Both the position numbers and the translations under genes were made by a program. Shown in pieces: positions 1 to 8,610 of a stretch of 64,000 nucleotides of DNA. The notes below the pieces were generated by a model. It had not been told where the DNA came from, ran no database searches, and saw only the letters and a list, made by a program, of their open reading frames with translations. The stretch covers positions 1,251,531-1,315,530 of the forward strand of contig NZ_CP121472.1 of assembly GCF_036208045.1 (NCBI RefSeq), in the 5' to 3' direction. The DNA is from Thiorhodovibrio winogradskyi. Its GTDB lineage: Bacteria; Pseudomonadota; Gammaproteobacteria; Chromatiales; Chromatiaceae. The stretch's first letter is position 1; the number at the start of each line of letters is the position of its first letter.

Positions 1-405
1 GCCAAGATCCCCGGGGGTGAAATAGTATTTTTCGTAGTAGCCCGGATCATCCGGGATGTGCATCTTGCGATAACACCCGGCCAGGCGGCCATCGGCATCC
101 AGCACCACGGCGGTGTTGTGATAGAGCCCCGCCGCGCGGCGCTCGAACAGCGAGCCCACGATCACCATCCTGTGAGTCCCCGCAAGGCGCGCCAGCCACT
201 GGGTGCTCGGTCCTGGGATGGGCTCGGCGCGGTCGAATTCAGCCATGGTTTCCCGTTGGCAGAAATAGGGCCCGTTGTGCAATTCTTGCAGCAGGACCAG
301 CATGCAATCCGCCTCGGCTGCCGCTTCGATCTGGCGAGAAATCGCGCTGCGATTGGCCTCGGAATCGCCGTGGTTCTGGTCCTGGACCAGTGCGATTTTT
401 ACCAT
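1..405 (-). CDS. aguB: Carbon-nitrogen hydrolase, N-carbamoylputrescine amidase type (3' end beyond window)
   Basis: This is the N-terminal 135 residues of a nitrilase-superfamily amidohydrolase; the gene runs off the left edge. The translation starts MVKIALVQDQNHGDSEAN, carries the catalytic Glu in a QELHNGPYFC segment and the catalytic Lys in YRKMHIPDDPGYYEKYYF, followed by TPGD. That combination is typical of N-carbamoylputrescine amidase, which makes putrescine from agmatine-derived N-carbamoylputrescine in the cytoplasm. The catalytic Cys lies outside the window. Two in-frame ATGs upstream (432 and 450) are alternative starts, and none has a clear ribosome site; 405 was chosen because homologues begin just there. 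An adjacent agmatine deiminase would be expected but cannot be seen. Confidence 0.85.
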   Translation of the reverse strand, partial: MVKIALVQDQNHGDSEANRSAISRQIEAAAEADCMLVLLQELHNGPYFCQRETMAEFDRAEPIPGPSTQWLARLAGTHRMVIVGSLFERRAAGLYHNTAVVLDADGRLAGCYRKMHIPDDPGYYEKYYFTPGDLG

Positions 406-650
406 GCGGGGCTGTTGTTGATCACCAGGCATGTCGTTGATGTCAGGCATGAGGCAGCATTGATTGCGTGTGGTGCGGAGTATTCTAGGGGCGTCCCGGG
501 ATTCTATCTTGAATTCCTCGCATGAGCAGGGAGCAGTAGCGTTTTGTGACGACGATATGACATTTTCGTGACAATCCGCTAATCTGCTGTTGGTCATTGG
601 GTCTGCCATCCAAGGTGATCTTCTCCAACGCTAGCCAACAGCCGTGAAGC

Positions 651-1062
651 TTCATTTTTCGCCCCTTGTTCCGCAGCCGGGCTCCGCTTTTCTGGGCTGC
701 CGCCTTACTCTTCGTGGTGCTCTGGTCTGTCCTGGCTCAGACAGCAATGCAGCTGCTGTGGTAAGTCAAGCCCTGGCCCTCCACCTATGCGCGTGACCTG
801 AGCGCCCACCTGCTGCTCGGCGCTTTTCTGTTTGGGATGGCGCGCACTCTGCCGCGCTTCATGATTGCCAGCGCGACCTTGTTCACGGCTCTGACCCTGG
901 GCAACGCCTTGAAGCTGTCGATCCTGGGCAGCCCCGTCGCGCCACCTGGATCAACCTGGGGGTGCTCACCCTTGGTATCGGTCTGGTGGTGAGTCATCCA
1001 GACGCCATCACCCGGGCCATGGATAGCCGATTTGGCTTCTCGGTGTGGAACCAGCGCGAGGG
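651..1062 (+). pseudogene. Decayed N-terminal part of an MdoB/LTA-synthase-like membrane sulfatase
   Basis: The + strand encodes hydrophobic membrane segments (for example LFWAAALLFVVLWSVLAQ), an in-frame TAA near 762, then a second stretch with SAHLLLGAFLFGMARTLPRF and NALKLSILGSP. The K-L-x-x-L-G-x-P pattern resembles the periplasmic edge of the membrane domain of phosphoglycerol transferase (MdoB/LTA synthase) proteins. Reading then shifts frame near 940 and continues as ATWINLGVLTLGIGLVVSH and FGFSVWNQRE. No start codon or catalytic sulfatase domain remains. The stop, the frameshift and the loss of the C-terminal two thirds show a dead gene. Family assignment rests on recognition of short motifs and is moderate. 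Confidence 0.45.
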
Positions 1063-1079
1063 TTCCACTGTCGTTGGCG

Positions 1080-1250
1080 CTCGCACTCAACCAACGGATT
1101 ATTGTTACTCCGACAAGGTTTTTCGCGAACTCCTCGTCAATGCCTGCGTGCATCGAAACTATGCCATTCACGGCTCTCGCATTCGGGTGTTTCTGTTCTC
1201 CGACCGCATCGAATTCATCAGTCCCGGTCGACTTCCCAATACCCTCACTG
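1080..1250 (+). pseudogene. Fragment of a Schlafen/AlbA_2-type ATP-binding regulator (HATPase_c_4 region)
   Basis: About 55 codons read FRELLVNACVHRNYAI, then GSRIRVFLFSDRIEFISPGR and LPNTLT. This is the conserved C-terminal ATP-binding segment of putative transcriptional regulators of the AlbA_2 (formerly RecG-like) family, where the N-x-x-x-HR-D/N-Y and SPGxLP motifs are invariant. Nothing of the N-terminal AlbA_2 domain or the C-terminal winged helix is present. The match stops abruptly near 1250, where the opposite strand becomes recognisable as a different gene. It is fused in frame to the sulfatase remnant upstream, which gives a spurious 106-codon reading frame with no likely function. 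Confidence 0.6.
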
Positions 1251-1420
1251 GCCGATCCGCCTGGTCGCGTACATCCAGATAGGCGGTGATCGCCTGGCCA
1301 TCCTGCCAGACCTGGGAGACGTGCAGGGAGGCTGGGGAAGTCTCCGCTGCCGTTGCCGAGTCAAGGGCAATGACATGCGGCGACGGCGAGGAGGTGGGTT
1401 TGAGTAATGGTGCGGAACAT
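1250..1420 (-). pseudogene. 5' fragment of a VWA-type secreted protein gene, frameshifted
   Basis: On the minus strand an ATG at 1420 is preceded by AGGAG (1426-1430) and begins a signal-peptide-like MFRTITQTHLLAVAA. The frame breaks within 20 codons. In a neighbouring frame the strand then reads ETSPASLHVSQVWQDG and ITAYLDVRDQADRP until about 1250. That V-x-x-x-W-x-D-G-x-x-I-x-A-Y-L-D-V pattern resembles the region ahead of the VWA domain in secreted VWA proteins such as the intact one at 35565-36725. The VWA domain itself is missing. A functional-looking ribosome site with a truncated, shifted reading frame marks this as a remnant. Confidence 0.4.
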
Positions 1421-1521
1421 GTTAACTCCTAATGTGTATTGTCGTAGCATCGCATTTGGAGCATTGGTTTTATTGTCCAATGGAATATGACCACGGAGTT
1501 TGGTGCTGTGAACATTGGTGC

Positions 1522-2796
1522 TCAGCCGGGTGTGCCACCCCTAGCGTCAAGTAGCCGCGTGTCCCTCCCGCGCGTCTCCGGCAAGGTGACCACGGTGATT
1601 AGGCTCGCCAGCGCACCCGCGCTCAACACCCAAGCGACGTTCAGCGGATTACCCGTGGTGTGCACCAGCCAGGTTGCGAGCATGGGCGCGGTGCCGCCAA
1701 AAAGCGCAAAGCATAGGTTGAAGGAGATGCTGACCGCGCTTGAGCGGACCTCGGCGGAGAACAACTCGACCATGACGCTGCCTACCACCCCCATGAACAG
1801 GCCGATCAACAGCCCGAAGCTGAGCTGCCCGAGCAGCACATATAAGGGAAATTCATGCAGCATGAGCGCGTATATGGGATAGGACATCAAGGTGATCCCG
1901 ATGGTCGATACATACAACAACGGTTTGCGACCAACACGGTCGGCCAGCAATGCGCTGATCACAATGCCAAGGATGGCCATTGCGAGCGCTAGGGAGTTGA
2001 TTTGCAGTGTCAGATCCTTGCTTTCGCCGACAAAATGTTGCAGCCACATTGGATTGTAGATAAACACGGTATAGAAACCGCTGGCAAAGACGATGTTAAG
2101 AAAAAATACCTGTAGAAAGGCACGCCAATGGTTGTTCAGCAGTTGACTGAATAAGGATGGGCGCGCGGCATCATCGGCCGCGCGAAAGGATTCCGGAAGG
2201 TGGCGACGGACCATCAGCCCGACCAGGGCGATCAGTACCCCAAGCAGAAAGGGGATCCGCCAGGCCCAGGCGGCGACAGTGGCGGCATCGAAGAGCGCGT
2301 AGATGGAAACCCCAACCAGGCTGCCGAGCAGTACTCCGAGAACGGTGCCAATGAAGGGCACGGCAGCGGTCAGGGCGCGGTGGCGAGAGGAACCCTGCTC
2401 GCTTAAGTAAACAACGCAGCCGGTATGCTCGCCGCCGACCGACATGCCCTGCAGCATGCGCATGAGCACCAGCATTGTTGGCGCCAAGACACCGATGCTT
2501 GCGTAGGTTGGCAGTAACCCGATGATGAGCGAAGGAAATGCCATCAGGAATACGGCCGTGGTCAGCACCCGGCGCCGTCCGAAGAGATCGCCCATGGGGC
2601 CAAAGACAAGCGCGCCGATTGGACGCATCAGAAAGCCAACCGCGAAGGCGGCCAGGGCGGAGAGCATGGAAACAAAAGGATCCTCGCTGGGGAAAAACTG
2701 CGACGCGATCACGACCGCGAAAAAGCCGTAGACGGTGAAGTCGTACCATTCCATGATTTCGCCGACCAGGCCGGCGAGATAGAGTCGTCGATTCAT
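1522..2796 (-). CDS. MFS transporter, metabolite:H+ symporter (MHS) family
   Basis: A 424-residue integral membrane protein with about 12 hydrophobic segments. It opens with the family hallmark GEIMEWYDFTVYGFFA, has the loop 2-3 signature GPMGDLFGRRRVL, the RMLQGMSVGGE motif in helix 4, and a second loop signature DRVGRKPLL. These identify the metabolite:H+ symporter branch of the major facilitator superfamily (ProP, KgtP, ShiA relatives), inner-membrane importers of compatible solutes or organic acids. The substrate cannot be read from sequence. The ATG at 2796 is preceded by AGGAGGA nine bases upstream and is preferred over an upstream in-frame start at 2835. It is monocistronic. Confidence 0.9.
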   Translation of the reverse strand: MNRRLYLAGLVGEIMEWYDFTVYGFFAVVIASQFFPSEDPFVSMLSALAAFAVGFLMRPIGALVFGPMGDLFGRRRVLTTAVFLMAFPSLIIGLLPTYASIGVLAPTMLVLMRMLQGMSVGGEHTGCVVYLSEQGSSRHRALTAAVPFIGTVLGVLLGSLVGVSIYALFDAATVAAWAWRIPFLLGVLIALVGLMVRRHLPESFRAADDAARPSLFSQLLNNHWRAFLQVFFLNIVFASGFYTVFIYNPMWLQHFVGESKDLTLQINSLALAMAILGIVISALLADRVGRKPLLYVSTIGITLMSYPIYALMLHEFPLYVLLGQLSFGLLIGLFMGVVGSVMVELFSAEVRSSAVSISFNLCFALFGGTAPMLATWLVHTTGNPLNVAWVLSAGALASLITVVTLPETRGRDTRLLDARGGTPG

Positions 2797-3153
2797 TGTG
2801 AATGTTCCTCCTGTGGATTGTTTTTGCGCTTGCATCGCTTTTCATCGCGGTCACCGCGTTGGCCTATCGGTTGTAATGCCCCGTCCAGTACCGTCCTGTC
2901 CTTCTGCTGCGCTCATAGCCCGGCTAACCAGCTTTGTGCCAAGGCGGCAAAGGCCAGGAGCAAAGCGGCTCGTGGGGAGATATCAGGATGGTCAGACATG
3001 GTCATAACGGAGGGTGATGGGGCAGCATGGAATCAGTCTAACCCGGTCGGCTTAGGTTGCGGCAATGCGCCCGTCGCCCAGATCCCTCCGCTCAATGGAT
3101 GAGCTGGCTCAGGAGTGGAGAAGCGACTTCATGCCGCTTGAAGACGCCTCAGG
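2797..3153. other. Intergenic region, no gene recognised
   Basis: This 357-bp gap separates the divergent transporter and DUF599 genes. The short open frames in it have no recognisable motifs. It presumably holds both promoters, but no convincing -35/-10 pair was found. Confidence 0.4.
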
Positions 3154-4074
3154 ATGGCGCGTCTTCAAAAAACCAGCCCAACATCGGGTGTTGAAAAGCA
3201 AAATTTGGACTCGCTGCCTTGGTTCGCGAGGATGGACGCTTGCCTTAGGCTGTGCTACCTCTTGGGTCTCACTCTCCTGATCTGCGTGGTAATGTTCAAG
3301 GTGTCTTCCATCGTGATTTCGGCCGAAACGCTCGAATTGGCGCTGTCTGGGTCGGCCTTTGGCCTCTTGCTGCTTTATCACCTGTACCATGCTTGGGAAG
3401 TAAGCGTGCGCCCGGATCGGACCTCCTTTGGGCGCAACTCCCGCGCGCGGGCGCAGTGGGCGACCCATGTAATGCGCAAGGGGCCGGATATTCTGGCAGT
3501 GCAAACCTTGCGTAACTGGACCATGGGGGCGACCCTGCTGGCCTCGACCGCCATTGTGTTGGCGCTGGGGGTGTTGAGCTTTGCGTTGAGTACCGATGGG
3601 GTGGATCAGCTCAACAGTCTTGTGCATATCGCCGGGGTGCGCAGCCACACGCTGGCGATTAGCAAGGCGCTATTGGCGGTCTTTATCTATCTGATTGGCT
3701 TTGTCAGCTTTTCACTATGCATCCGGTTCTACAATCACGCCGCTTTTTTGCTGAACCTGCCGGCGCCAGCGCCCGAACCATTGCTGGCGCCATCACCGGT
3801 CCTATCTGCGGAGGCTGCATCCAAATCGTTACCCCAACAAGTAGCCCAACAACCAGTCCTGCAGTTGGCTCAGCAGGAGATCCAGCAACCGGGGCTGGAT
3901 CCGAGGCTGGCCATTCGCGCGATCAGCCGTGGCGCCGGCGCCTACAACTTCGGCATGCGTGCTTACTACATTTCGATTCCGGTGATGTTGTGGTTACTGG
4001 GGCCAATCTGGTTTTTTGTCGGCGCGCTGATGATGACGCTCTTGATTTATCGCCTGGATCACGATTACGGCTAA
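3154..4074 (+). CDS. DUF599 family inner-membrane protein
   Basis: 306 residues with hydrophobic segments near 32-52, 62-82, 123-145, 173-197 and 272-300. The central RKGPDILAVQTLRNWTMGAT segment followed by LLASTAIVLALG is the signature of DUF599, a family of membrane proteins of unknown function. A Pro/Gln-rich loop (about residues 205-250) is inserted between the last two membrane segments and looks specific to this lineage. No strong ribosome site marks the start; ATG 3232 is a shorter alternative that keeps all membrane segments. It is followed 69 bp later by a permease gene but shares no evident pathway with it. Confidence 0.8.
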   Translation: MARLQKTSPTSGVEKQNLDSLPWFARMDACLRLCYLLGLTLLICVVMFKVSSIVISAETLELALSGSAFGLLLLYHLYHAWEVSVRPDRTSFGRNSRARAQWATHVMRKGPDILAVQTLRNWTMGATLLASTAIVLALGVLSFALSTDGVDQLNSLVHIAGVRSHTLAISKALLAVFIYLIGFVSFSLCIRFYNHAAFLLNLPAPAPEPLLAPSPVLSAEAASKSLPQQVAQQPVLQLAQQEIQQPGLDPRLAIRAISRGAGAYNFGMRAYYISIPVMLWLLGPIWFFVGALMMTLLIYRLDHDYG

Positions 4075-4143
4075 TTGTTTGGGTGTTTTCCCCATTGATT
4101 GATCAGCCTTTGTCATGCGCTCCACAATCTCATTGATGACACC

Positions 4144-4980
4144 ATGAACACTGGGGCCAGAAGATTCGGATCGACCCGAGATCCGCTGCTCTTGCTTGCC
4201 ATCATGATTCTGGCGCTGTGGTTGCTCGCGGCCTTGTTCGCGCCCTGGCTGGCGTTGTCACCCAACCAGATCGACTTGCCGCGGATTCTGGCACCACCGG
4301 ATGCGGGCGCCTGGCTGGGTGCTGACGATCTTGGCCGCCCGGTGCTTGACCGGGTGCTGATGGGCGCGCGCACGGCGCTCGCGGTCGGGCTTGGTGTGGT
4401 GGTGGTCTCAGCCCTGATTGGCTCGCTGATCGGCGGTGTTGCCGCTCTGGCGGGTGGGCTGTGGGATATGCTGATCGTGCGGCTCATCGATATCTTTCTG
4501 GCCTTTCCAGGAATCCTGCTGGCCATTGCGCTGGCTGGTATTCTGGGCCCCGGCTTGGGCAATCTGGTCATCGCCCTGGCGGCCGTTGGTTGGGTCGGCT
4601 ATGCGCGTCTCGCGCGTGCGCAGGTGCTGTCGCTGCGCTCGCGCGAGCATGTTCTGGCCGCGCGTGCGTTGGGCGTTGGCGACGGGCGTATTCTGCTGCG
4701 TCATCTGCTGCCGCTGGCCGCGGCTCCCTTGTTGGTGGAGGCGACCTTTGGCATTGCCGCCGCGGTGATCTCCGAGGCCGGGCTTTCATTTCTCGGGCTT
4801 GGTGTGCAGCCACCGGCTGCATCCTGGGGTAGCATGATTCGTGACGGAGTTGGAGTCTTGCTGGTGGCGCCTCATCTGGTGCTCGCTCCTGGCATGGCCC
4901 TGCTGTTGGTGGTGCTGGCGGTGAATCGGGTCGGGGATGCCTGGCGCGATCGTCTGGATGTGCGAGCCAGATTGGGTTAA
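4144..4980 (+). CDS. ABC transporter permease, OppC/DppC type (orphan)
   Basis: 278 residues: an N-terminal OppC_N segment with a first membrane helix, the conserved WLGADDLGRPVLDRVLMGAR block (LGTDxxGRDxxSR in classical DppC), then a binding-protein-dependent permease domain. The coupling (EAA) loop reads VLAARALGVGDGRILLRHLL. It closes with SFLGLGVQPPAASWGSMI, nearly invariant in peptide/nickel permeases. Such proteins pair with an OppB partner, two ATPases and a solute-binding protein. None of these is adjacent here: upstream lies DUF599 and downstream nagZ. With nagZ so close, a role in import of cell-wall peptides can be imagined but is only inference. Confidence 0.88.
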   Translation: MNTGARRFGSTRDPLLLLAIMILALWLLAALFAPWLALSPNQIDLPRILAPPDAGAWLGADDLGRPVLDRVLMGARTALAVGLGVVVVSALIGSLIGGVAALAGGLWDMLIVRLIDIFLAFPGILLAIALAGILGPGLGNLVIALAAVGWVGYARLARAQVLSLRSREHVLAARALGVGDGRILLRHLLPLAAAPLLVEATFGIAAAVISEAGLSFLGLGVQPPAASWGSMIRDGVGVLLVAPHLVLAPGMALLLVVLAVNRVGDAWRDRLDVRARLG

Positions 4981-5025
4981 GGGTGGTTTAATGCTTTGGC
5001 ACAGTCTTGCTATGGGGGAATTTTC

Positions 5026-6105
5026 ATGTCCGCGCGAATCGGACCCGTAATGTTGGATTTGGAAGGCGAGACCCTCAGTGGCGAGGAACGCGAGTTGCTG
5101 GATCATCCTGCTGTTGGTGGGGTGATTTTGTTTTCGCGCAACTACCATCACCCGGAACAGTTGCGGGCGCTCGTCGGTGAGATTCGCGCGGTTTCCGGGC
5201 GGTCACTGCTCATCGCGGTGGATCAGGAAGGCGGGCGCGTGCAGCGCTTTCGTGATGGCTTCACGCGTTTTCCGCCAGCTCGGGTTTTTGGCCAACTGCA
5301 TGCGAGCGATCCCGCCGCTGCTTGTCAGGCAGCAAGCGATCTGGCCTGGCTGCTGGCCAATGAGTTGCTCGAGGTGGGGGTTGATTTCAGTTTTGCTCCA
5401 GTGCTCGATCTTGATCATGGGTTGAGCGCGGTCATCGGTGATCGTGCCTTCGCGGCCGATCCCGATACTGTTAGCGCACTTGCGGGCGCCTGGGTTGCCG
5501 GCGTGCACGCCGTGGGCATGGCCGCTTGCGGCAAGCATTTTCCCGGCCATGGCGGAGTGGTGGAGGATTCGCACGCGGAGTTCCCGGTTGATCGCCGCCC
5601 GGCCGCGCTCTTGCGCGAAGCCGATCTGCAACCTTTCAAGGCCTTGATTGCCGCCGGGCTGGATGCGGTCATGCCGGCGCATGTGGTTTATCCAGCAGTC
5701 GACACCCAGCCGGCCGGGTTCTCCGCCCTGTGGCTGAAGCAGATTTTGCGCGAGGAACTTGGGTTCGAGGGTGTGATTTTTAGCGATGATCTCAGCATGA
5801 CCGCCGCCGAGGTGGCTGGCAGCTATCCGGATCGCGCGCGCCTGGCACTAAAAGCTGGCTGCGATATGGTGATTCTGTGCAACAACCGGCTGGCGGCTAT
5901 GTCCGTGGTCGAGTCTCTGGTCGCTTTTGAAGACCCGGTTAGCGCCCGACGCCTGGCGCGCCTGAGGGCCCGTGAGCCGAGCTCGGGTGAGCTGGGTGTT
6001 GGATTCTCGTCTGGCGGCCTGTCTGCCAAGCGGCGCGAGCGGGCGGCAGAGGCGCTGGCGCGGCTGCGCCCGCTGAGCGACGCCGAGACGCCAACCTCAG
6101 CCTGA
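5026..6105 (+). CDS. nagZ: Beta-N-acetylhexosaminidase (cell-wall recycling)
   Basis: 359-residue cytoplasmic family GH3 glycosidase that removes N-acetylglucosamine from anhydromuropeptides during peptidoglycan recycling. Recognisable blocks are VGGVILFSRNY, LLIAVDQEGGRVQRFRDGFT, the GH3 signature GKHFPGHGGVVEDSHAEFP with the conserved His-containing loop, and FSDDLSMTAAE with the catalytic Asp. Length matches the short single-domain NagZ of Gram-negative bacteria. The ATG at 5026 follows GGGGGAA and fits the usual N-terminus (PVMLDLEG). It follows the OppC-like permease by 45 bp and precedes the phosphoribosyltransferase by 77 bp. Confidence 0.95.
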   Translation: MSARIGPVMLDLEGETLSGEERELLDHPAVGGVILFSRNYHHPEQLRALVGEIRAVSGRSLLIAVDQEGGRVQRFRDGFTRFPPARVFGQLHASDPAAACQAASDLAWLLANELLEVGVDFSFAPVLDLDHGLSAVIGDRAFAADPDTVSALAGAWVAGVHAVGMAACGKHFPGHGGVVEDSHAEFPVDRRPAALLREADLQPFKALIAAGLDAVMPAHVVYPAVDTQPAGFSALWLKQILREELGFEGVIFSDDLSMTAAEVAGSYPDRARLALKAGCDMVILCNNRLAAMSVVESLVAFEDPVSARRLARLRAREPSSGELGVGFSSGGLSAKRRERAAEALARLRPLSDAETPTSA

Positions 6106-6182
6106 GAGCTGCCTTTCCTGACTTGATGACCCGGATTTTGTCACCTTTTTTTGTCACCCCGGGCCTTAACGGAGAAGTCTGA

Positions 6183-6743
6183 ATGAATAAAATGACGCTT
6201 GAGACCTACCAGGGCGTTGCCGAGCGTGCCGAATGCCTGTTTGACCGCTTGGCGGTCGAGGCTGCCTTTGATCGCATGGCCGAGGTGCTGGACCAGCGAC
6301 TGGCGACGCTTGACCCCATTGTGCTCAGTGTCATGACCGGTGGTGTGGTGACGGCTGGTCTTCTGCTGCCTCGGCTGCGTTTTCCGCTACGTCTGAGCTA
6401 TGTGCATGCGACCCGTTATCGCGAGGGCACGCAAGGCGGAGCCCTGGAATGGAAATACCGTCCGTCGGATATCATCCGTGGTGAGCATGTGCTGGTGGTC
6501 GATGACATCTTTGACGAAGGCATCACTTTGCAGGAAGTTGTGAATGCCTGTCAGCATGACGGTGCCGCATCCGTGACGAGTGCGGTGCTGGTGGAAAAAG
6601 AGCGTGATCGTGCTTGCGACTATCGCCCTGACGTGGTTGGACTGACCACGCCGGACCGTTACCTGATGGGCTACGGATTAGACTATAAGAGCTATTTTCG
6701 CAACGCTGAGGGTATCTATGCCGCGGCTGACCGGGACATCTGA
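6183..6743 (+). CDS. hpt: Hypoxanthine-guanine phosphoribosyltransferase
   Basis: 186 residues of a type I phosphoribosyltransferase that converts hypoxanthine or guanine plus PRPP to IMP or GMP. The PRPP-binding loop is HVLVVDDIFDEGITL (near residue 100). A VMTGGVVTAGLLLPRL stretch supplies the first PRPP loop and RPDVVGLTTPDRYLMGYGLDY the purine-binding end. ATG 6183 follows GGAGAAG. Gammaproteobacterial members of this branch are often named hypoxanthine-guanine phosphoribosyltransferase without further specification. A thioinosine phosphorylase that releases hypoxanthine lies 1 kb downstream, so the two could act in sequence in methylthioadenosine salvage. Confidence 0.93.
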   Translation: MNKMTLETYQGVAERAECLFDRLAVEAAFDRMAEVLDQRLATLDPIVLSVMTGGVVTAGLLLPRLRFPLRLSYVHATRYREGTQGGALEWKYRPSDIIRGEHVLVVDDIFDEGITLQEVVNACQHDGAASVTSAVLVEKERDRACDYRPDVVGLTTPDRYLMGYGLDYKSYFRNAEGIYAAADRDI

Positions 6744-6801
6744 ACAGCAACTGGCCGGCGCGTCGGATTATTTAGAAAAATTGAATATAATTAAGCACTT
6801 T

Positions 6802-6829
6802 TTGACATTGTAGCGGCTATGTATTAAAC
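6802..6829 (+). promoter_or_regulatory. Possible sigma-70 promoter upstream of hemerythrin gene
   Basis: A perfect TTGACA (6802-6807) is followed 16 bp later by TTAAAC (6824-6829) in an AT-rich stretch of an otherwise GC-rich window. The 293-bp gap 6744-7036 contains nothing else recognisable. The downstream hemerythrin gene would have a long leader of about 200 nt. Confidence 0.35.
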
Positions 6830-7036
6830 CTCGTTCATGCAGGGCTGGTGTCAGGGTAGCTTGATGAGGCCGGACTTTTGGGCTGGATGTCGTTCTATTG
6901 GCGTGGCCAGATGAATAGCATTTTTGGCTTTGATGCTTTGGCTGTTAATTGGCTGATCCCCACCTGCCCTGGATCATGTTTTCGGGCACAGAATGCTGTT
7001 ATACCAATTTTACCTAATGAGGTTCGGAGGAGTCGC

Positions 7037-7489
7037 ATGGAAACACTTACCGGTTACCGTGATAGTCACACGGATTTGCGTCAGATGATCGATGATCTGC
7101 GCCAGCTCATGCGGCCGGAGATGTTGAAGATCCGTCCCAACGCTAAAACGGCCTATCAACTGTTGTGTGATCTCGCCACCAAGGTGAAAGCGCATCTTGC
7201 CGAGGAGGACAAGCGTCTCTATCCCAATCTGCTCACGCACGAGGATCCGCGGGTAAAGTCCATCGCCTGGGGCTTTATTAGTGGCGAGAAACCTTTGCGG
7301 CGATCCTTCGATGAGTATCATCGCAAATGGCTGAAGGACTGCGATTTCAACTTCACGCCTGAATTTTTGGAGGAAACGCACGAAATTTTCGACATGGTGG
7401 CCTGCCGCATTGATCGCGAGGAGCAGGTGTTGCTGCCCAAGCTGGTTGAGATCGGGATCTTCCCCACCGTCGAGCGCGCCCGCGTCTAA
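7037..7489 (+). CDS. Hemerythrin HHE-domain protein
   Basis: 150 residues, all alpha-helical in appearance, with the spaced His/Glu ligands of the HHE domain: His in the DSHTDLRQMIDDL helix, HLAEEDKRLYPNLL, DEYHRKWL, and the closing IDREEQVLLPKLVE. Hemerythrin-like proteins bind O2 or NO at a di-iron centre and are common in microaerobic and phototrophic bacteria as oxygen or nitrosative-stress sensors or scavengers. ATG 7037 follows a strong GGAGGAG and was chosen over an in-frame ATG far upstream (6878) that has no ribosome site. The gene stands alone between two salvage genes. Confidence 0.88.
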   Translation: METLTGYRDSHTDLRQMIDDLRQLMRPEMLKIRPNAKTAYQLLCDLATKVKAHLAEEDKRLYPNLLTHEDPRVKSIAWGFISGEKPLRRSFDEYHRKWLKDCDFNFTPEFLEETHEIFDMVACRIDREEQVLLPKLVEIGIFPTVERARV

Positions 7490-7680
7490 GGTGCCCGAGA
7501 GTCTGGTAAACCATTCAGCGCTTCACGGTCGTCGCCTATCCTCAGCGGTCCCATCTCCCCAGTCGTTCCATGACTAATGCGCGGCGGCCAGAAGGCCGCT
7601 TGCGCAAGTCGGGCGCGATTGACGATTCTTCAGTAAAATCCCCCTTCATCGCAATCATCGACGAACAAGAGGGGGCTTGC

Positions 7681-8439
7681 ATGGCGCGCCTGGCAGTGAT
7701 TGGTGGTTCCGGGTTTTGTGCGCTGCCCGGTTTGGAGGTTGAAAGGCGCGAACAGGTCAGCACAGCCTATGGGGAGACCTCGGCGCCTCTGATCTGGGGT
7801 CGTCTCGCTGGCTGCCCGCTCCTGTTTTTGCCCCGTCATGGCGAGGTGCATGGCATCCCGCCTCATCGGATTAATTATCGCGCCAATATCCGCGCATTGG
7901 CGGATGCTGGCGCCGAACAAATTATCGGCCTGGGCGCTGTCGGCGGAATCGCGGTGGACTGCGGCCCAGGTTTGCTATGCGTGCCTGATCAGATCATTGA
8001 TTACACCTCGGCTCGGCTCGGCAGTTTTTACCAAGGTGAGCCCGGGGATCCTGCGCTTGATCACATCGATTTTACCAAGCCCTACTGCGAGGAGTTGCGC
8101 GCCGAGCTTATCTCGAGCGCGGGACTTGCCGGGCTGTCGGTCCGCGCCCAGGGCTGCTATGGTGCGACCCAGGGACCGCGGCTTGAGACAGCGGCGGAAA
8201 TTCGCCGCATGGCGCGTGACGGCTGCGATTTAGTTGGTATGACAGGCATGCCCGAAGCGGCGCTGGCCAGTGAGCTTGGCCTGTGCTACGCCGCTCTTTG
8301 CTTCGTGGTCAATCGCGCACCTGGTTGTTCCGACGGGCCTGTTACCATGGCTGAAATTACCACCAATCTCGGACTTTGCTCGGCGTCGGTTGAGCGCTTG
8401 CTCCAAATCTTGGCTCGGCAACGGATCACGCACGGATAG
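7681..8439 (+). CDS. S-methyl-5'-thioinosine phosphorylase (MTAP/PNP family)
   Basis: 252-residue nucleoside phosphorylase starting MARLAVIGGSGFCALPGL, with the phosphate loop FLPRHGEVHGIPPHRINYR, the GLGAVGGI core and the family block GPRLETAAEIRRMARDGCDLVGMTGMPEA. The base-recognition region reads NRAPG rather than the adenine-type Asp motif, which suggests 6-oxopurine specificity. This matches the pseudomonad-type enzyme that phosphorolyses methylthioinosine, formed by deamination of methylthioadenosine. Plain purine-nucleoside phosphorylase is the alternative. ATG 7681 follows an AGAGGGGG ribosome site. Hypoxanthine produced here could feed the phosphoribosyltransferase at 6183-6743. Confidence 0.85.
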   Translation: MARLAVIGGSGFCALPGLEVERREQVSTAYGETSAPLIWGRLAGCPLLFLPRHGEVHGIPPHRINYRANIRALADAGAEQIIGLGAVGGIAVDCGPGLLCVPDQIIDYTSARLGSFYQGEPGDPALDHIDFTKPYCEELRAELISSAGLAGLSVRAQGCYGATQGPRLETAAEIRRMARDGCDLVGMTGMPEAALASELGLCYAALCFVVNRAPGCSDGPVTMAEITTNLGLCSASVERLLQILARQRITHG

Positions 8440-8610
8440 CCCGGCATTACTTAAGTCTCTGAACAGTCACAGTCCCTTGTGATTAATTCTTGGTGAACAA
8501 TCCTGATGCTGAATTTTCGTTAGACCATCCCCGCGGTCAATCTAAGTCGTTTGAATCACGGGAAAAAATTCCCTAAACCTTCATCATCCCTGCAAACAGG
8601 AGTCGCACTC

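Noticed and set aside
785-1171. A 128-codon open frame on the - strand
   Set aside because: It lies opposite the remnants and shows no motif.
962-1282. A 106-codon open frame on the + strand
   Set aside because: It joins two unrelated remnants, has no ribosome site and ends at a third fragment.
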